A DNA stretch of 64,000 bases from Okeanomitos corallinicola TIOX110 (GTDB lineage Bacteria; Cyanobacteriota; Cyanobacteriia; Cyanobacteriales; Nostocaceae): contig NZ_CP150886.1 of the NCBI RefSeq assembly GCF_038050375.1, positions 4,815,318 to 4,879,317 of the forward strand, read 5' to 3'. The notes under the pieces were generated by a model, which worked only from the letters and a program-made list of their open reading frames with translations, made no database searches and was not told where the DNA came from. A program made the translations under genes and the position numbers. Shown piece by piece: positions 17,984 to 26,288 of the stretch (position 1 is its first letter; the number at the start of each line of letters is the position of its first letter).

Positions 17984-18388
17984 CTATGAAGCTAATATTT
18001 CACCAGTTGAAGAAGTGATAAATAACTCTTCATAATCATGAGTAAAGTAGCCATGAAATTTTTTAAACTTCTCAGGAGTAACAGCATTTTGTAAAACAGC
18101 AAAAACAGCCCTAACGTGCATTGCAGTTATAGTTGGTGCGATATTTTCCTTTTGACTGGTACGTTCAATAAATTCTTGCAGATGAAAAGATTCATGGGTT
18201 GCTGTATCTTGTTTTAGCAAACACTCACCGAGTTCAGGGGGAATTTCTTTTACTAATTCTTGTAATTCATCCCCAGGAATAAGTTCTTTAAGAGTTGCTA
18301 ATGTCGCACGAGTTGCATTTTCAGCTTCTTCGCGGGAATTTGATTGCGCTAAACTTTCTACATGGGTAATAAACTCTGTATATTTCAA
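17984..18388 (-). CDS. DUF2267 domain protein
   Basis: The 134-residue product covers one DUF2267 domain, with KYTEFITHVESLAQ at the start and repeated short helices including ATRATLATLKELIPGDELQEL and AMHVRAVFAVLQNAV. The function of the family is unknown. The start codon is TTG at 18388: it is preceded at seven bases by a strong ribosome-binding site (GGGAGG), and no ATG fits. It is followed by a terminator, so it forms its own unit upstream of the urease accessory operon. Confidence 0.82.
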   Translation of the reverse strand: MKYTEFITHVESLAQSNSREEAENATRATLATLKELIPGDELQELVKEIPPELGECLLKQDTATHESFHLQEFIERTSQKENIAPTITAMHVRAVFAVLQNAVTPEKFKKFHGYFTHDYEELFITSSTGEILAS

Positions 18389-19412
18389 TTTTAAACCTCC
18401 CTAATTATACTTCAAAAATTAATAATATAGATAAACACAGAGTAAACACTATGCCTGTTACTCTGCGCTTTTTGGTTTGGAAACTGGCGCATCTGCGCCC
18501 CCACATCCTTACGCCCTTTGCCTCTCATTACTTAATTTATATTTCTTGATATCACCACTCATCTGTCTGACGACTGGTTTGATATTCCTTATTTTTTAAT
18601 AGGTATATTGATTTTCCTCTGTCTTTAGTAATTGCCTATTTATTGATACTAATTAAGGCTTACTAGAATTAAATTACAGAACTATTACTATTGCTGAGTT
18701 TGGGCAATTACCACTTAACCTAATTAAGAAATTACAAGATATAAAGCCCAGGAAATTACATACTAGAATTTAGTTTTTTTAGCTTGCTAGTGAATACTTA
18801 TATGTTTTGTTACCTCTCTCCACTATAGCTGGATCACTTTAAATTCGGTTTTCAGGTGGTTTTAATAACAAATTAATCTCAGGATTTTGATGAAATAGTA
18901 TTAGTTGATAAATGAAGGGTGAAACCCCCCATCCTATAAATATTCATGTTGCATGGTAAACTTAGAAATAGGTTCTTAATCTATAGATACCTAACCTTAA
19001 AAGTCAATGAAACCAATGAATAGCAATAGTGAGGGGTGACACCCATCACTTGCCTAATAACAGTTTGTTTGTAGTTGGCAGCAATTTTTATCAGTTGTAT
19101 TAGCAGAAAGCCTTATCTATCAATGTAAACAATGGACAAGCAAAAAATTTCAGAAAAATGCCAATTTGGCAACCACAAGCTAGGTAAGCAAGTTAAATTA
19201 AATTAGACAAACGAAAGCAAGGCAGTTGCTGAGAAATAAAACAAATTAGCTGCTGATTCTTGTGGAGTTTGTTGGACAACTAAATAAAATGATCATTTGC
19301 TGCAATAGGAATACTCACTGAGTAGAAGCATAACCGTTAAACTGCAAATTACCCCCCTAATTTAACGATTGTGTCTTGAGTTTATTCCCGAATCGCTTCA
19401 GCAGCAAATAGT
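18389..19412. other. 1.0-kb intergenic region leading to an orphan terminator
   Basis: No protein gene is recognised. Two similar short palindromic blocks occur: GAAGGGTGAAACCC (18914) and GAGGGGTGACACCC (19031). The plus strand ends in a strong terminator at 19413-19463 with no gene in front of it, so part of this region may be transcribed as a non-coding RNA. I could not match it to tmRNA, RNase P RNA, SRP RNA or Yfr1 from their conserved motifs. Confidence 0.55.
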
Positions 19413-19463
19413 AGAGTGGGAGTGAAAGGCGCTTGATAATGCCTCCTCCCACTCTCTTTTTTT
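19413..19463 (+). terminator. Strong intrinsic terminator with no upstream gene
   Basis: The outer 10-bp stem is AGAGTGGGAG/CTCCCACTCT; an inner stem AGGC/GCCT extends it; then comes CTTTTTTT. On the minus strand no T-run follows, so it does not serve cysK. The nearest plus-strand gene upstream is dnaG, more than 4 kb away and on the far side of the minus-strand urease accessory cluster. Confidence 0.8.
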
Positions 19464-19539
19464 GGGTATTTATTCAATGTCAATTACAGATAATGATGTT
19501 AGGTTTTTTGTATCAACCCAACTGACAAATACCAGACAA

Positions 19540-20481
19540 TTAACTCATCAAATCTTGAAACATAGCCGTACTTAAATAACGTTCCCCAAAAGAAGGTTGA
19601 ATCATCACAATTAATTTACCTGCATTTTCTGGACGTTTACCGACTTCTATAGCAGCACACAAAGCTGCACCAGAAGATATCCCTGACAATAAACCTTCTT
19701 CTCTTGCTAACCTGCGGCCATATTCCATGGCATCATCATCATTAACTTGCACTACTTCATCAATTAAATCTTGACGCAAAACATCAGGGATAAAACCCGC
19801 ACCTATACCTTGGATTTTATGGGGGCCTGGTTTACCACCAGAAAGGATTGGACTATTACTAGGTTCAACTGCAATCACTTGGAAACTTGGTTTTTTCTGT
19901 TTAATAACTTCCGCTATACCGGTAATAGTTCCCCCAGTTCCTACCCCAGAAATTAAGATATCAACTTCCCCATCTGTATCCGTCCAAATTTCCTCAGCGG
20001 TAGTTTCTTTGTGAATTTGTGGGTTAGCTGGGTTACGGAATTGTTGCAACATCAAAGCATCAGGTGTATTAGCTGCAATTTCTTCAGCTTTACTAATTGC
20101 ACCTTTCATTCCTTCCGCACCTGGTGTTAATTCTAAACTAGCACCATAAGCCTTCAACATAGCGCGTCTTTCTTGGCTCATAGTTTCTGGCATAGTTAAG
20201 ATTAATTTGTAACCCCGTGCAGCGGCTACCATTGCTAAACCTATACCTGTATTTCCTGAAGTTGGTTCAACTAAAACAGTTTTTCCTGGTGTAATTTTCC
20301 CCTCTTTTTCGGCGGCAACTATCATATTTAAACCGATGCGGTCTTTAACCGAAGCCGCTGGATTCATGCCTTCTAATTTTGCAACTATTCTGGCTACTAC
20401 TCCCTCAGATTGAGGAATTTTATTCAGTCTTACTAATGGAGTACGTCCAATAAGTTCTGTTACGTCGTTAGCAATTCGCAT
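19540..20481 (-). CDS. cysK: Cysteine synthase (O-acetylserine sulfhydrylase)
   Basis: CysK makes cysteine from O-acetylserine and sulphide using pyridoxal phosphate. The 313 residues show Lys46 in [11 protein letters not shown] (Schiff base), the substrate loop TSGNTGIG, the phosphate-binding loop GTGGTITG, and the C-terminal [11 protein letters not shown] with [12 protein letters not shown]. Length is normal. It is monocistronic: there is about 1 kb without genes on either side. Cystathionine beta-synthase-like paralogues are less likely because of the short C-terminus. Confidence 0.94.
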   Translation of the reverse strand: MRIANDVTELIGRTPLVRLNKIPQSEGVVARIVAKLEGMNPAASVKDRIGLNMIVAAEKEGKITPGKTVLVEPTSGNTGIGLAMVAAARGYKLILTMPETMSQERRAMLKAYGASLELTPGAEGMKGAISKAEEIAANTPDALMLQQFRNPANPQIHKETTAEEIWTDTDGEVDILISGVGTGGTITGIAEVIKQKKPSFQVIAVEPSNSPILSGGKPGPHKIQGIGAGFIPDVLRQDLIDEVVQVNDDDAMEYGRRLAREEGLLSGISSGAALCAAIEVGKRPENAGKLIVMIQPSFGERYLSTAMFQDLMS

Positions 20482-20767
20482 TTTTTAACCCCTAAAATTA
20501 TAAATATTTATTGTAAGTCTTGATTCATTATATTCAATTTTTAGTAATTTTTTGTATAGCTTATTAACATTTGTTTAAATAAAAAGCCCTGCCTATGTTC
20601 TACAAAGCTTTCTCGTCAAATTCAATTTATTGAAACTTCGCAATTTATCAATATAAATAAACATATTCTCTAAATTTTAATTGATTTTTTGATGACTTTG
20701 ATTTATTTTTAATTTAGTTCCACTTTGTCATGATATACTATTATTTGAGTACAATTTTTATCCTGAA

Positions 20768-20821
20768 TACTCAACTTAAAATCTCTTCAATCCCTTGTAA
20801 ACAAAGGATTAAAGTTGAGTA
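20768..20821. repeat. Nested inverted repeat (hairpin)
   Basis: The outer arms are TACTCAACTT (20768-20777) and AAGTTGAGTA (20812-20821). Inside lies a second stem, AATCCCTTGT against ACAAAGGATT. There is no T-run, so it is not an ordinary terminator. It could act on cysK leader RNA or be a mobile remnant. Confidence 0.5.
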
Positions 20822-21014
20822 CAAAAATCCCCGGACTCTAGTTGATAAATGCTAGTACCCCCTATTAAAAATTCTCGTACCTCTACCCCAAAAAACTTTT
20901 ATAACTCTTAACAGATAAGTCTTTCAGGCTTTGAGTGCTATTGTAATGATTTTAATAACAATAATTCGAGTGGAGTAAATTGCTTGTGGGTGGGTGGCTG
21001 ATATAAACATTTAT

Positions 21015-21135
21015 AGGATTTACGCAGAGATTCCCCTCTACCCCCCGAAATTCTCTAGATGCAAGTCTAGTTAACTAGGGGGGACTTCTTAAACCTCATC
21101 AAAGGTTAATCTCTATTCATTATTAGATAAATCCT
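21015..21135. mobile_element. ~121-bp fold-back (MITE-like) element
   Basis: Ends are inverted repeats: AGGATTTA (21015) with AGAGATT (21026), against AATCTCT (21108) with TAAATCCT (21128-21135). Inside, CCCCCC (21041) faces GGGGGG (21078). The end sequence resembles the AGGATTTACGCA-type termini I know from small non-autonomous elements in Nostocales. Only one copy was found in the window. Confidence 0.5.
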
Positions 21136-21467
21136 GTCCGTATTACGGAACACTAAATCTAGCATTTTTAAGGAGTGTATTTGGGATTTTTAATTTCCTA
21201 TTGCTTGGTCAAAATTTATGAGATGAGTATTTTGCACATACGATTGTAACTCATCAACCTGTAAATTTTAGATGTAAATTTTTAGATTCATAGAAAAACT
21301 TAAAATATTAGGTATGCTCTACCAAATATATATTGAGAATCTAAAATTACCAAAGCCAATCTAAAATTTGATAGCTGTTTGAGTATTGGTAATAGCGCAG
21401 GTGCAGTAATAAACCATAAAGTACATTTTCTTACTGGGTGATTTCTACCTAGCAAGGGAGAGCAAAA

Positions 21468-21896
21468 ATGAAATTAAAAATTTTAAATGTCCTAACAGTT
21501 AGTATGGTTACTTTAGCTATACTTGCTCCGGGAATAATTGTCTTTAATTTAGTTTGGGGACGACATATAGAGTTAGTTAAGACACAGAATTTATCCTGTC
21601 AAGTTACTAATATCAATCAAGGTTCTGAACCTTTATCTCTTCAACCAAAGAGTATAAATACTCTTCAGTCTCCAGTCTACAAGAAATTATCACCACATAA
21701 TTTTTTTGTCACACTAAAAATAATTGTCCAACAATATAAAATTGTGGCAATTTTACAGTGGATAGTTTTATCTATACCTATTTTAATTGGTTTTGGGGTG
21801 ATTGCTTACGATAGGTATCTTATTTATCGTGCTGCTGTTTTTAAAGCACAGGTGGAAATGTTAGAAAGGCTTTGGGAACACAGTATTGAGCAATAA
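21468..21896 (+). CDS. Small two-span membrane protein, unknown function
   Basis: The 142 residues have two hydrophobic spans, about 8-30 and 93-115, separated by a polar stretch containing one Cys (LSCQVTNINQG). The C-terminal tail ends in a helical segment, AQVEMLERLWEHSIEQ. A strong ribosome-binding site (AAGGGAGAG) precedes the ATG. It is followed after 60 bases by two small soluble proteins on the same strand and may be co-transcribed with them. No family is recognised. Confidence 0.65.
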   Translation: MKLKILNVLTVSMVTLAILAPGIIVFNLVWGRHIELVKTQNLSCQVTNINQGSEPLSLQPKSINTLQSPVYKKLSPHNFFVTLKIIVQQYKIVAILQWIVLSIPILIGFGVIAYDRYLIYRAAVFKAQVEMLERLWEHSIEQ

Positions 21897-21956
21897 ATCA
21901 AGCAAGAAATAAAGCAATAATTTTCAGTTTTCTTATTCACCATAAACTAAATTACC

Positions 21957-22220
21957 ATGTCAGACGAACGCCAAAATCAGTATTTTAATTTAATTGATGA
22001 ATTGTTGAGATGTGCTAATGGTCAAGAACCAGAAGTTTTAGAATCTCAACCAGAATTAATTGATTCCGGGTTAATACATACCATGCTACAAGTTGCTACT
22101 ATGTTTGCTCATGAAGGAAATCAAGATGGCGCTCAGTTTTTATTTTTTATAGCGCGGGAATTAGCTAAACAATTGGGTTTATATCCTGACCTTTCCAATG
22201 AGGTTGCAACTCAGGAGTAA
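21957..22220 (+). CDS. Small helical protein resembling the N-terminal module of TPR/CHAT proteins
   Basis: The 87-residue product has the pattern YFNLIDELLRCANGQEPEVL, ELIDSGLIHTMLQVA, then ARELAKQLGL. In cyanobacteria this pattern commonly opens large proteins with tetratricopeptide repeats and a caspase-like CHAT domain. Here it is free-standing, with no TPR or CHAT part downstream. The next gene starts two bases after its stop, so the two are probably coupled. The resemblance is by eye; the role is unknown. Confidence 0.6.
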   Translation: MSDERQNQYFNLIDELLRCANGQEPEVLESQPELIDSGLIHTMLQVATMFAHEGNQDGAQFLFFIARELAKQLGLYPDLSNEVATQE

Positions 22221-22222
22221 TA

Positions 22223-22534
22223 ATGCTATTGACTTCTACTGATGCTGGACAAATAGCTGTAGAGTTCCTCTTAGCTGACTGGAACATTTCTGAACATTAC
22301 AGAGATTGGTTTACTATCATTAACTCACAGTTAGTGGGTGAGTATTGGTATATTGTAGAATTGGGTATTGAAGGTTTCCCTGATAAGTGGTTTATCCAAG
22401 TTTATGATACAGGATCTTGTGACCCCAACTATACATTTATGTCTCCTATCTCTGGTTCTGAAGGATATCTGGATTTAAAATATTTGCCGGGTATTCTGGC
22501 TGATGTTTTAGTTGCTGAACGTAATTCCCGATAA
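22223..22534 (+). CDS. Small soluble protein, unknown function
   Basis: The 103-residue product is acidic and rich in aromatics (WFTIINSQLVGEYWYIVELG, then WFIQVYDTGSCDPNYTF). This suggests a small alpha/beta fold with an antiparallel sheet. It has no signal or membrane segment. It begins two bases after the preceding gene, with that gene's AGGAG acting as its ribosome-binding site, and ends before a terminator at 22579-22614. Compact folds like this occur among immunity-type proteins, but no family could be assigned. Confidence 0.6.
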   Translation: MLLTSTDAGQIAVEFLLADWNISEHYRDWFTIINSQLVGEYWYIVELGIEGFPDKWFIQVYDTGSCDPNYTFMSPISGSEGYLDLKYLPGILADVLVAERNSR

Positions 22535-22578
22535 GTAGCACTCAGCTTTTTTGAAATAATTATAGATGGTCATTATTT

Positions 22579-22614
22579 AGAGGTGAGACTTGATAAAAGT
22601 ACACCTCTTTTTAT
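22579..22614 (+). terminator. Terminator after the small-gene cluster
   Basis: Stem AGAGGTG/CACCTCT is followed by TTTTTAT. It closes the cluster 21468-22534 and separates it from the operon starting at 22792. Confidence 0.7.
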
Positions 22615-22720
22615 CTGTAAGTCACAATTCGTAATTAAAGATTTTCAATTATGAACTTCTTGAGATTCTCAGTCCTTAATCTCCTAAAAAGTTAATATTT
22701 TATTTAGAATAAATGTCAAT

Positions 22721-22754
22721 TTGTCAGGTTTAAATGACAAGATTATGTTATACT
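22721..22754 (+). promoter_or_regulatory. Palindrome and -10-like box upstream of the flavin monooxygenase operon
   Basis: TTGTCA-N8-TGACAA (22721-22740) is followed by TATACT at 22749-22754, 37 bases before the ATG at 22792. The palindrome would overlap the -35 region, as expected for an operator. It does not match the NtcA consensus GTA-N8-TAC. The regulator is unknown. Confidence 0.45.
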
Positions 22755-22791
22755 AAATGGTAGTTATGGACGCTACATAAAGATCAGTCAA

Positions 22792-23127
22792 ATGATTGCT
22801 GAAGATATCCTAGCGCAAGAATTCACAAAAATTGTAGCCCATTATTATCCTCACCTGGGGGAAATATTGGCCAACTGTCATGTGAAAGTTATCACCTCCT
22901 TTTGGGGGCGACCTGCTAGAAGATTTCAATATATAGGAATTTATTGTACTGATGACATCATGCCATTAGTACAAGCACACAAACAAATATTGAGGGAAGT
23001 GGCAGACAATATGGGACTTATTCAGGTAGTTTGCTTGAATGCTAACAAATTGCTGCGTGATCCACTCTCCAAACTTAGACAGTCTGAACCCCGTCTTTGG
23101 TTAGAGTTGCAGTTAGTTTCGGCATAA
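22792..23127 (+). CDS. Small conserved-looking protein, unknown function
   Basis: The 111 residues look like a compact alpha/beta protein: an N-terminal helix (EDILAQEFTKIVAHYYPHL), strands around CHVKVITSFWGRPARRFQYI, and a C-terminal helix ending in LWLELQLVSA. No signal, membrane span or known motif is seen. It is the first of three tightly packed genes; the monooxygenase starts 10 bases after its stop. The shared promoter region has a clear palindrome. No family is recognised. Confidence 0.6.
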   Translation: MIAEDILAQEFTKIVAHYYPHLGEILANCHVKVITSFWGRPARRFQYIGIYCTDDIMPLVQAHKQILREVADNMGLIQVVCLNANKLLRDPLSKLRQSEPRLWLELQLVSA

Positions 23128-23137
23128 AATATAGCAA

Positions 23138-24139
23138 ATGAAAACAGGACTTTTCTGCAATTACGAAAATCATCACCAAGATGCTCGTCGCGCCATCTTT
23201 GAACAAGTTTTACTGGTAAAACAGGCGGAAAACTTGGGTTTTGAAGAAGCTTGGGTGAGTGAACATCATTTTAATCCATCCAATCTTAGCCCGTCCATGT
23301 TGCTGTTAATGGCACATTTGGCAGGTGTTACTTCCACTATTCGTTTAGGAACAGGAGCGGTTTTATTACCGTTTTATAACCCCATTCGGGTGGCGGAAGA
23401 TATTGCGACATTGGATAATCTTTGTAGTGGTAGATTAGCTTTTGGGGTAGCGAAAGGGGGTCCTTTTCCTCAACAAAATCAACATTTTGGGGTATCAATA
23501 AAAGACTCCCGTGGGAGAATGCTGGAAGCGATCGCATTGATTCAAAAGCTATTATATGAAACTGATGTATCATTTAATGGACAATTCTATCAATGTGATA
23601 ATTTAACAGTTCATCCTCAACCACTACAAAAACCCATTCCTGTGTATATTGCCAGTGGTGATGATGAAGTAATTCGATATGCTGCGGAAAACTCTTTTGG
23701 TTTAATGGGGGGTCCACCTTTTGCACTAACCAGATTGAGAAATACAATCAGCAAATATCGAGAAATCAATCATAGTGGTGCAGATAAATTTCTGTTAGCA
23801 AGGTTCTTTTTTGTAGCTAAAACCTATGATGAAGCGGTGAGTGAAGCCTTACCATTCATTCAGAAATTTAGCCAAAAAATGATCGCCAATTCCACTCAAA
23901 TCATGCAGAATAGTCCCCATCCCCAAAAATCCTATGATCCAACAAATATCTGTTATGAAGTAGACTATTTGTTAGAGAATTCGATTATTGGGGATGTTCA
24001 AACCTGCCGCGACAGAATCAAAAAATTTCAAGACGAATTAAATCTAGGCACAATAGCACTCAAACCCTCATCCTTATCTCTGCAAAAAAATATTGAGAGT
24101 TTGCAGTGCTACAACCAAGAGGTAAGAAATTATGTCTAA
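23138..24139 (+). CDS. LLM-class flavin-dependent monooxygenase (luciferase-like)
   Basis: Luciferase-like monooxygenases use reduced flavin (FMNH2 or F420) and oxygen to oxidise small substrates. The 333 residues show the family patterns EQVLLVKQAENLGFEEAWVS with EHHF (about 45-48), IRLGTGAVLLPFYNPIRVAE, GRLAFGVAKGG, and YIASGDDEVIRYAAENSFGL. The fold should be a TIM barrel in the cytoplasm. The substrate is unknown. It sits between two small unknown genes; the downstream one overlaps its last eight bases, so the three are probably one operon. Confidence 0.85.
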   Translation: MKTGLFCNYENHHQDARRAIFEQVLLVKQAENLGFEEAWVSEHHFNPSNLSPSMLLLMAHLAGVTSTIRLGTGAVLLPFYNPIRVAEDIATLDNLCSGRLAFGVAKGGPFPQQNQHFGVSIKDSRGRMLEAIALIQKLLYETDVSFNGQFYQCDNLTVHPQPLQKPIPVYIASGDDEVIRYAAENSFGLMGGPPFALTRLRNTISKYREINHSGADKFLLARFFFVAKTYDEAVSEALPFIQKFSQKMIANSTQIMQNSPHPQKSYDPTNICYEVDYLLENSIIGDVQTCRDRIKKFQDELNLGTIALKPSSLSLQKNIESLQCYNQEVRNYV

Positions 24140-24503
24140 ACTTCCATTACTTCCTCCTGATGATTTACCTCCAGCAGAGGTGACAAAACAGGACGGAATG
24201 TTACAGATGGAATTTGAGCAATCTATTGGTAGATGCTTCTATTACGGTTGCGATCGCATTACCCAAACTCTATTATCTAACTGTCATTGGTATGTTACCA
24301 AAAACGGTAATGCCTTAATGTTAATTATTGACGCTCCTGACATAGTATCTTACTGGCATATAGTTAGCAATATTCCCCAATTAGGTAAAAGTTTAGAACG
24401 GTTTACCGCAGATTCCAGAATTAGAGCTTATCCACCCTTTGGTAAAGGAAAGCCTTTTGAAATAGGTGTAAATGAAATCTCTGCTTATCGAGATTGGATG
24501 TAG
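24132..24503 (+). CDS. Small protein coupled to the monooxygenase, unknown function
   Basis: The 123 residues begin MSKLPLLPPDDLPPAEVTKQ and contain one central Cys pair (GRCFYYGCDRI) that could form a disulphide or bind metal. There is no signal peptide or membrane span. The start codon lies inside the end of the monooxygenase gene (eight-base overlap), so translation is probably coupled. No family is recognised. A role as accessory to the oxygenase is suggested only by position. Confidence 0.6.
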   Translation: MSKLPLLPPDDLPPAEVTKQDGMLQMEFEQSIGRCFYYGCDRITQTLLSNCHWYVTKNGNALMLIIDAPDIVSYWHIVSNIPQLGKSLERFTADSRIRAYPPFGKGKPFEIGVNEISAYRDWM

Positions 24504-24808
24504 TTTAGTAATGGGTAATTGGTAAACATCCATTCACAAATCCAAACTTATCCTATTATCCTATTTTGTGGGATGGGCATCCTGCCTGTCCTTTATCATC
24601 CCTATTCTGTCACTTTCCGAGTATTGGTAAACTTCGCCGAATTTATAGACAAATATAGTCATCTCTAGTCATTAATCACACAGAAGTCAGCTAAAATCAC
24701 TTATACAGCTTTTCTTGTGCAAAGAGAACTGAGCAAGAATTTTGTGCATTATCAGATCTAAGATATGTTAGTATATATGGGCGAATATTTCCAGAAACCA
24801 GTTAGTGT
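24504..24808. other. Intergenic region upstream of the TnpB gene
   Basis: About 305 bases with no coding frame. A left end of an IS200/IS605-type element would be expected here, but no convincing terminal hairpin was identified. A short repeated motif (GGGATGGGCATCCTGCC) near 24573 can pair locally. Confidence 0.5.
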
Positions 24809-26047
24809 ATGCAAGTAGTCGAGCGGCATATCATTCAAAGAAATCATCCCCATTATCAGGAGATTGATAAATTGTGTTTTGCTGCCAAAAACCTCTACAA
24901 TTATGCTAACTTTCACATTCGCCAAAGTTTTATCTTTACTCAAAAATATCTTGACTACAATTGTTTAGCAAAACAATTAAAAGCGACAGAATCATACCGA
25001 GTCTTACCAGCGAAAGTTGCCCAACAAGTATTATTAGGATTACATCGCAACTGGTTAAGTTTTTTTGCAGCAATTAAAGCTTATGCAGAAGATAAATCTA
25101 AATTTTTAGGTAGACCGAAATTACCCAAATATAAACACAAAGAAAAAGGCAGACATTTATTAGTTTACACAGCCCAAGCAGTGAGTAAACCCAAAATGAA
25201 ATCTGGGTTGATTCATCTGTCACAAACACAGATTCACATTCCTACAAAAGTAGACTATTGTTATCTCAATCAGGTAAGAATTGTTCCCAAGATTGACCAT
25301 TATGTAGTAGAAGTTGTCTATGAAAAAGAGGAAACAGATTATGGTTTAGACCCTAATTCCATAGCAGCGATTGATTTAGGAATAGATAATCTAGCAACCT
25401 TAACATCAAACCAGCCGGGATTTATACCAGTTCTGGTTTCCGGGCGGATTATCAAATCAATTAATCGTTATTATAATCAAAGAAAAGCCAATTTACAATC
25501 TTTACTACCTGCACATCAAAAGACATCTAAACGACTACAAAGTTTAACTAAAAAACGGAATTTTCGAGTAGATGATTATCTGCATAAAGCCAGTCGGTTA
25601 ATTATTAACCATTTAGTCAAGTGTGGGATTGGGACTTTAGTAATAGGTCAAAATCCCTTGTGGAAACAGAATGGGAATTTGGGCAGTAGAAATAATCAAA
25701 ACTTTGTTTGTATTCCCCATACTCGATTTGTACAGCAGTTGAGTTATAAAGCGAAATTAGTGGGGATAAATGTATTGGTTTCTGAGGAGTCTTACACTTC
25801 TGTAGCTTCTTTTTTAGACCAAGATGTGATTCCTACTTATGGCAAAGTTGACTCGAAAGAAGTTAAATTTAGTGGTCGCAGAATCAAAAGTAAACTTTAT
25901 AGAGCAGGTAATGGTTTATTGATTCATGCTGATGTCAATGGTAGTTTGAATATTTTACGTAAAGTAGTCCCGACAGCATTTAGTCTAGGGATAGAGGGCG
26001 TTGTAGTTCGCCCTGTCGGGGTTATTCCCGGCAAACGAAAGGCATGA
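24809..26047 (+). CDS. tnpB: TnpB-family RNA-guided nuclease/transposase accessory protein, IS1341 type
   Basis: TnpB proteins of IS200/IS605-type elements are RNA-guided nucleases that help keep the element in place. The 412 residues show the N-terminal helical part (FAAKNLYNYANFHIRQSF), the RuvC-I motif AAIDLGIDNLATL (about 188-200), a block VIGQNPLWKQ where many TnpBs have the RuvC-II Glu, and the final RuvC-III motif HADVNGSLNI. The usual CxxC zinc-finger pairs are absent: the region reads EESYTSVASFLD and SGRRIKSKLYR. No Y1 transposase (tnpA) is adjacent, so it is a solo IS1341-like copy. The frame is intact. Confidence 0.85.
   Translation: MQVVERHIIQRNHPHYQEIDKLCFAAKNLYNYANFHIRQSFIFTQKYLDYNCLAKQLKATESYRVLPAKVAQQVLLGLHRNWLSFFAAIKAYAEDKSKFLGRPKLPKYKHKEKGRHLLVYTAQAVSKPKMKSGLIHLSQTQIHIPTKVDYCYLNQVRIVPKIDHYVVEVVYEKEETDYGLDPNSIAAIDLGIDNLATLTSNQPGFIPVLVSGRIIKSINRYYNQRKANLQSLLPAHQKTSKRLQSLTKKRNFRVDDYLHKASRLIINHLVKCGIGTLVIGQNPLWKQNGNLGSRNNQNFVCIPHTRFVQQLSYKAKLVGINVLVSEESYTSVASFLDQDVIPTYGKVDSKEVKFSGRRIKSKLYRAGNGLLIHADVNGSLNILRKVVPTAFSLGIEGVVVRPVGVIPGKRKA
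25969..26020 (+). ncRNA. Nested hairpin at the tnpB 3' end, candidate guide-RNA scaffold
   Basis: Outer stem CCCGACA/TGTCGGG (25969-25975 with 26014-26020) encloses GGGCG/CGCCC (25996-26000 with 26009-26013). It lies inside the last coding codons and runs toward the stop, where TnpB guide RNAs (omega/reRNA) are known to be produced. RNA production itself is inferred. Confidence 0.45.
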
Positions 26048-26111
26048 GATATTTGTCTATGTTTTTTGGAACTATAATGAATAAAAGAATTAGAAAATAA
26101 AACTCTACCGT

Positions 26112-26255
26112 ATCCTTCGTGTCTTCGTGGTTCATTCCTAAGAACTTGGATCAACATTCTTAGCGTACCATTAAGCATACCGCAGAGACGCAGAGAACGT
26201 AGAGAAAAAAATTTTATCTTCTTTTCTTCCTTTGCTCCTTTGCGCCTTTGCGTGA
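26112..26255. repeat. Dispersed-type repeats between tnpB and sdhA
   Basis: Short motifs common in cyanobacterial intergenic DNA occur together: CCTTCGTGTCTTCGTGGTTC, CGCAGAGACGCAGAGAACG and CCTTTGCGCCTTTGCGTGAG. They look like fragments of the same repeat in both orientations. No gene is encoded. Confidence 0.45.
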
Positions 26256-26288
26256 GAAAATATGCTTTATTTACATCACACAGTAATT

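Larger units (their letters stand above)
20482..21467. other. 986-bp intergenic region
   Basis: It lies between divergent cysK and the small membrane gene at 21468. It holds a hairpin at 20768-20821 and a fold-back element at 21015-21135. No coding frame is recognised. A good ribosome-binding site (GGGAGAG) precedes the ATG at 21468. Confidence 0.6.

Noticed and set aside
19000-19470. Possible tmRNA, RNase P RNA, SRP RNA or 6S RNA
   Set aside because: None of the conserved motifs of the first three was found, and 6S structure could not be verified by eye. Kept only as an unnamed RNA candidate.
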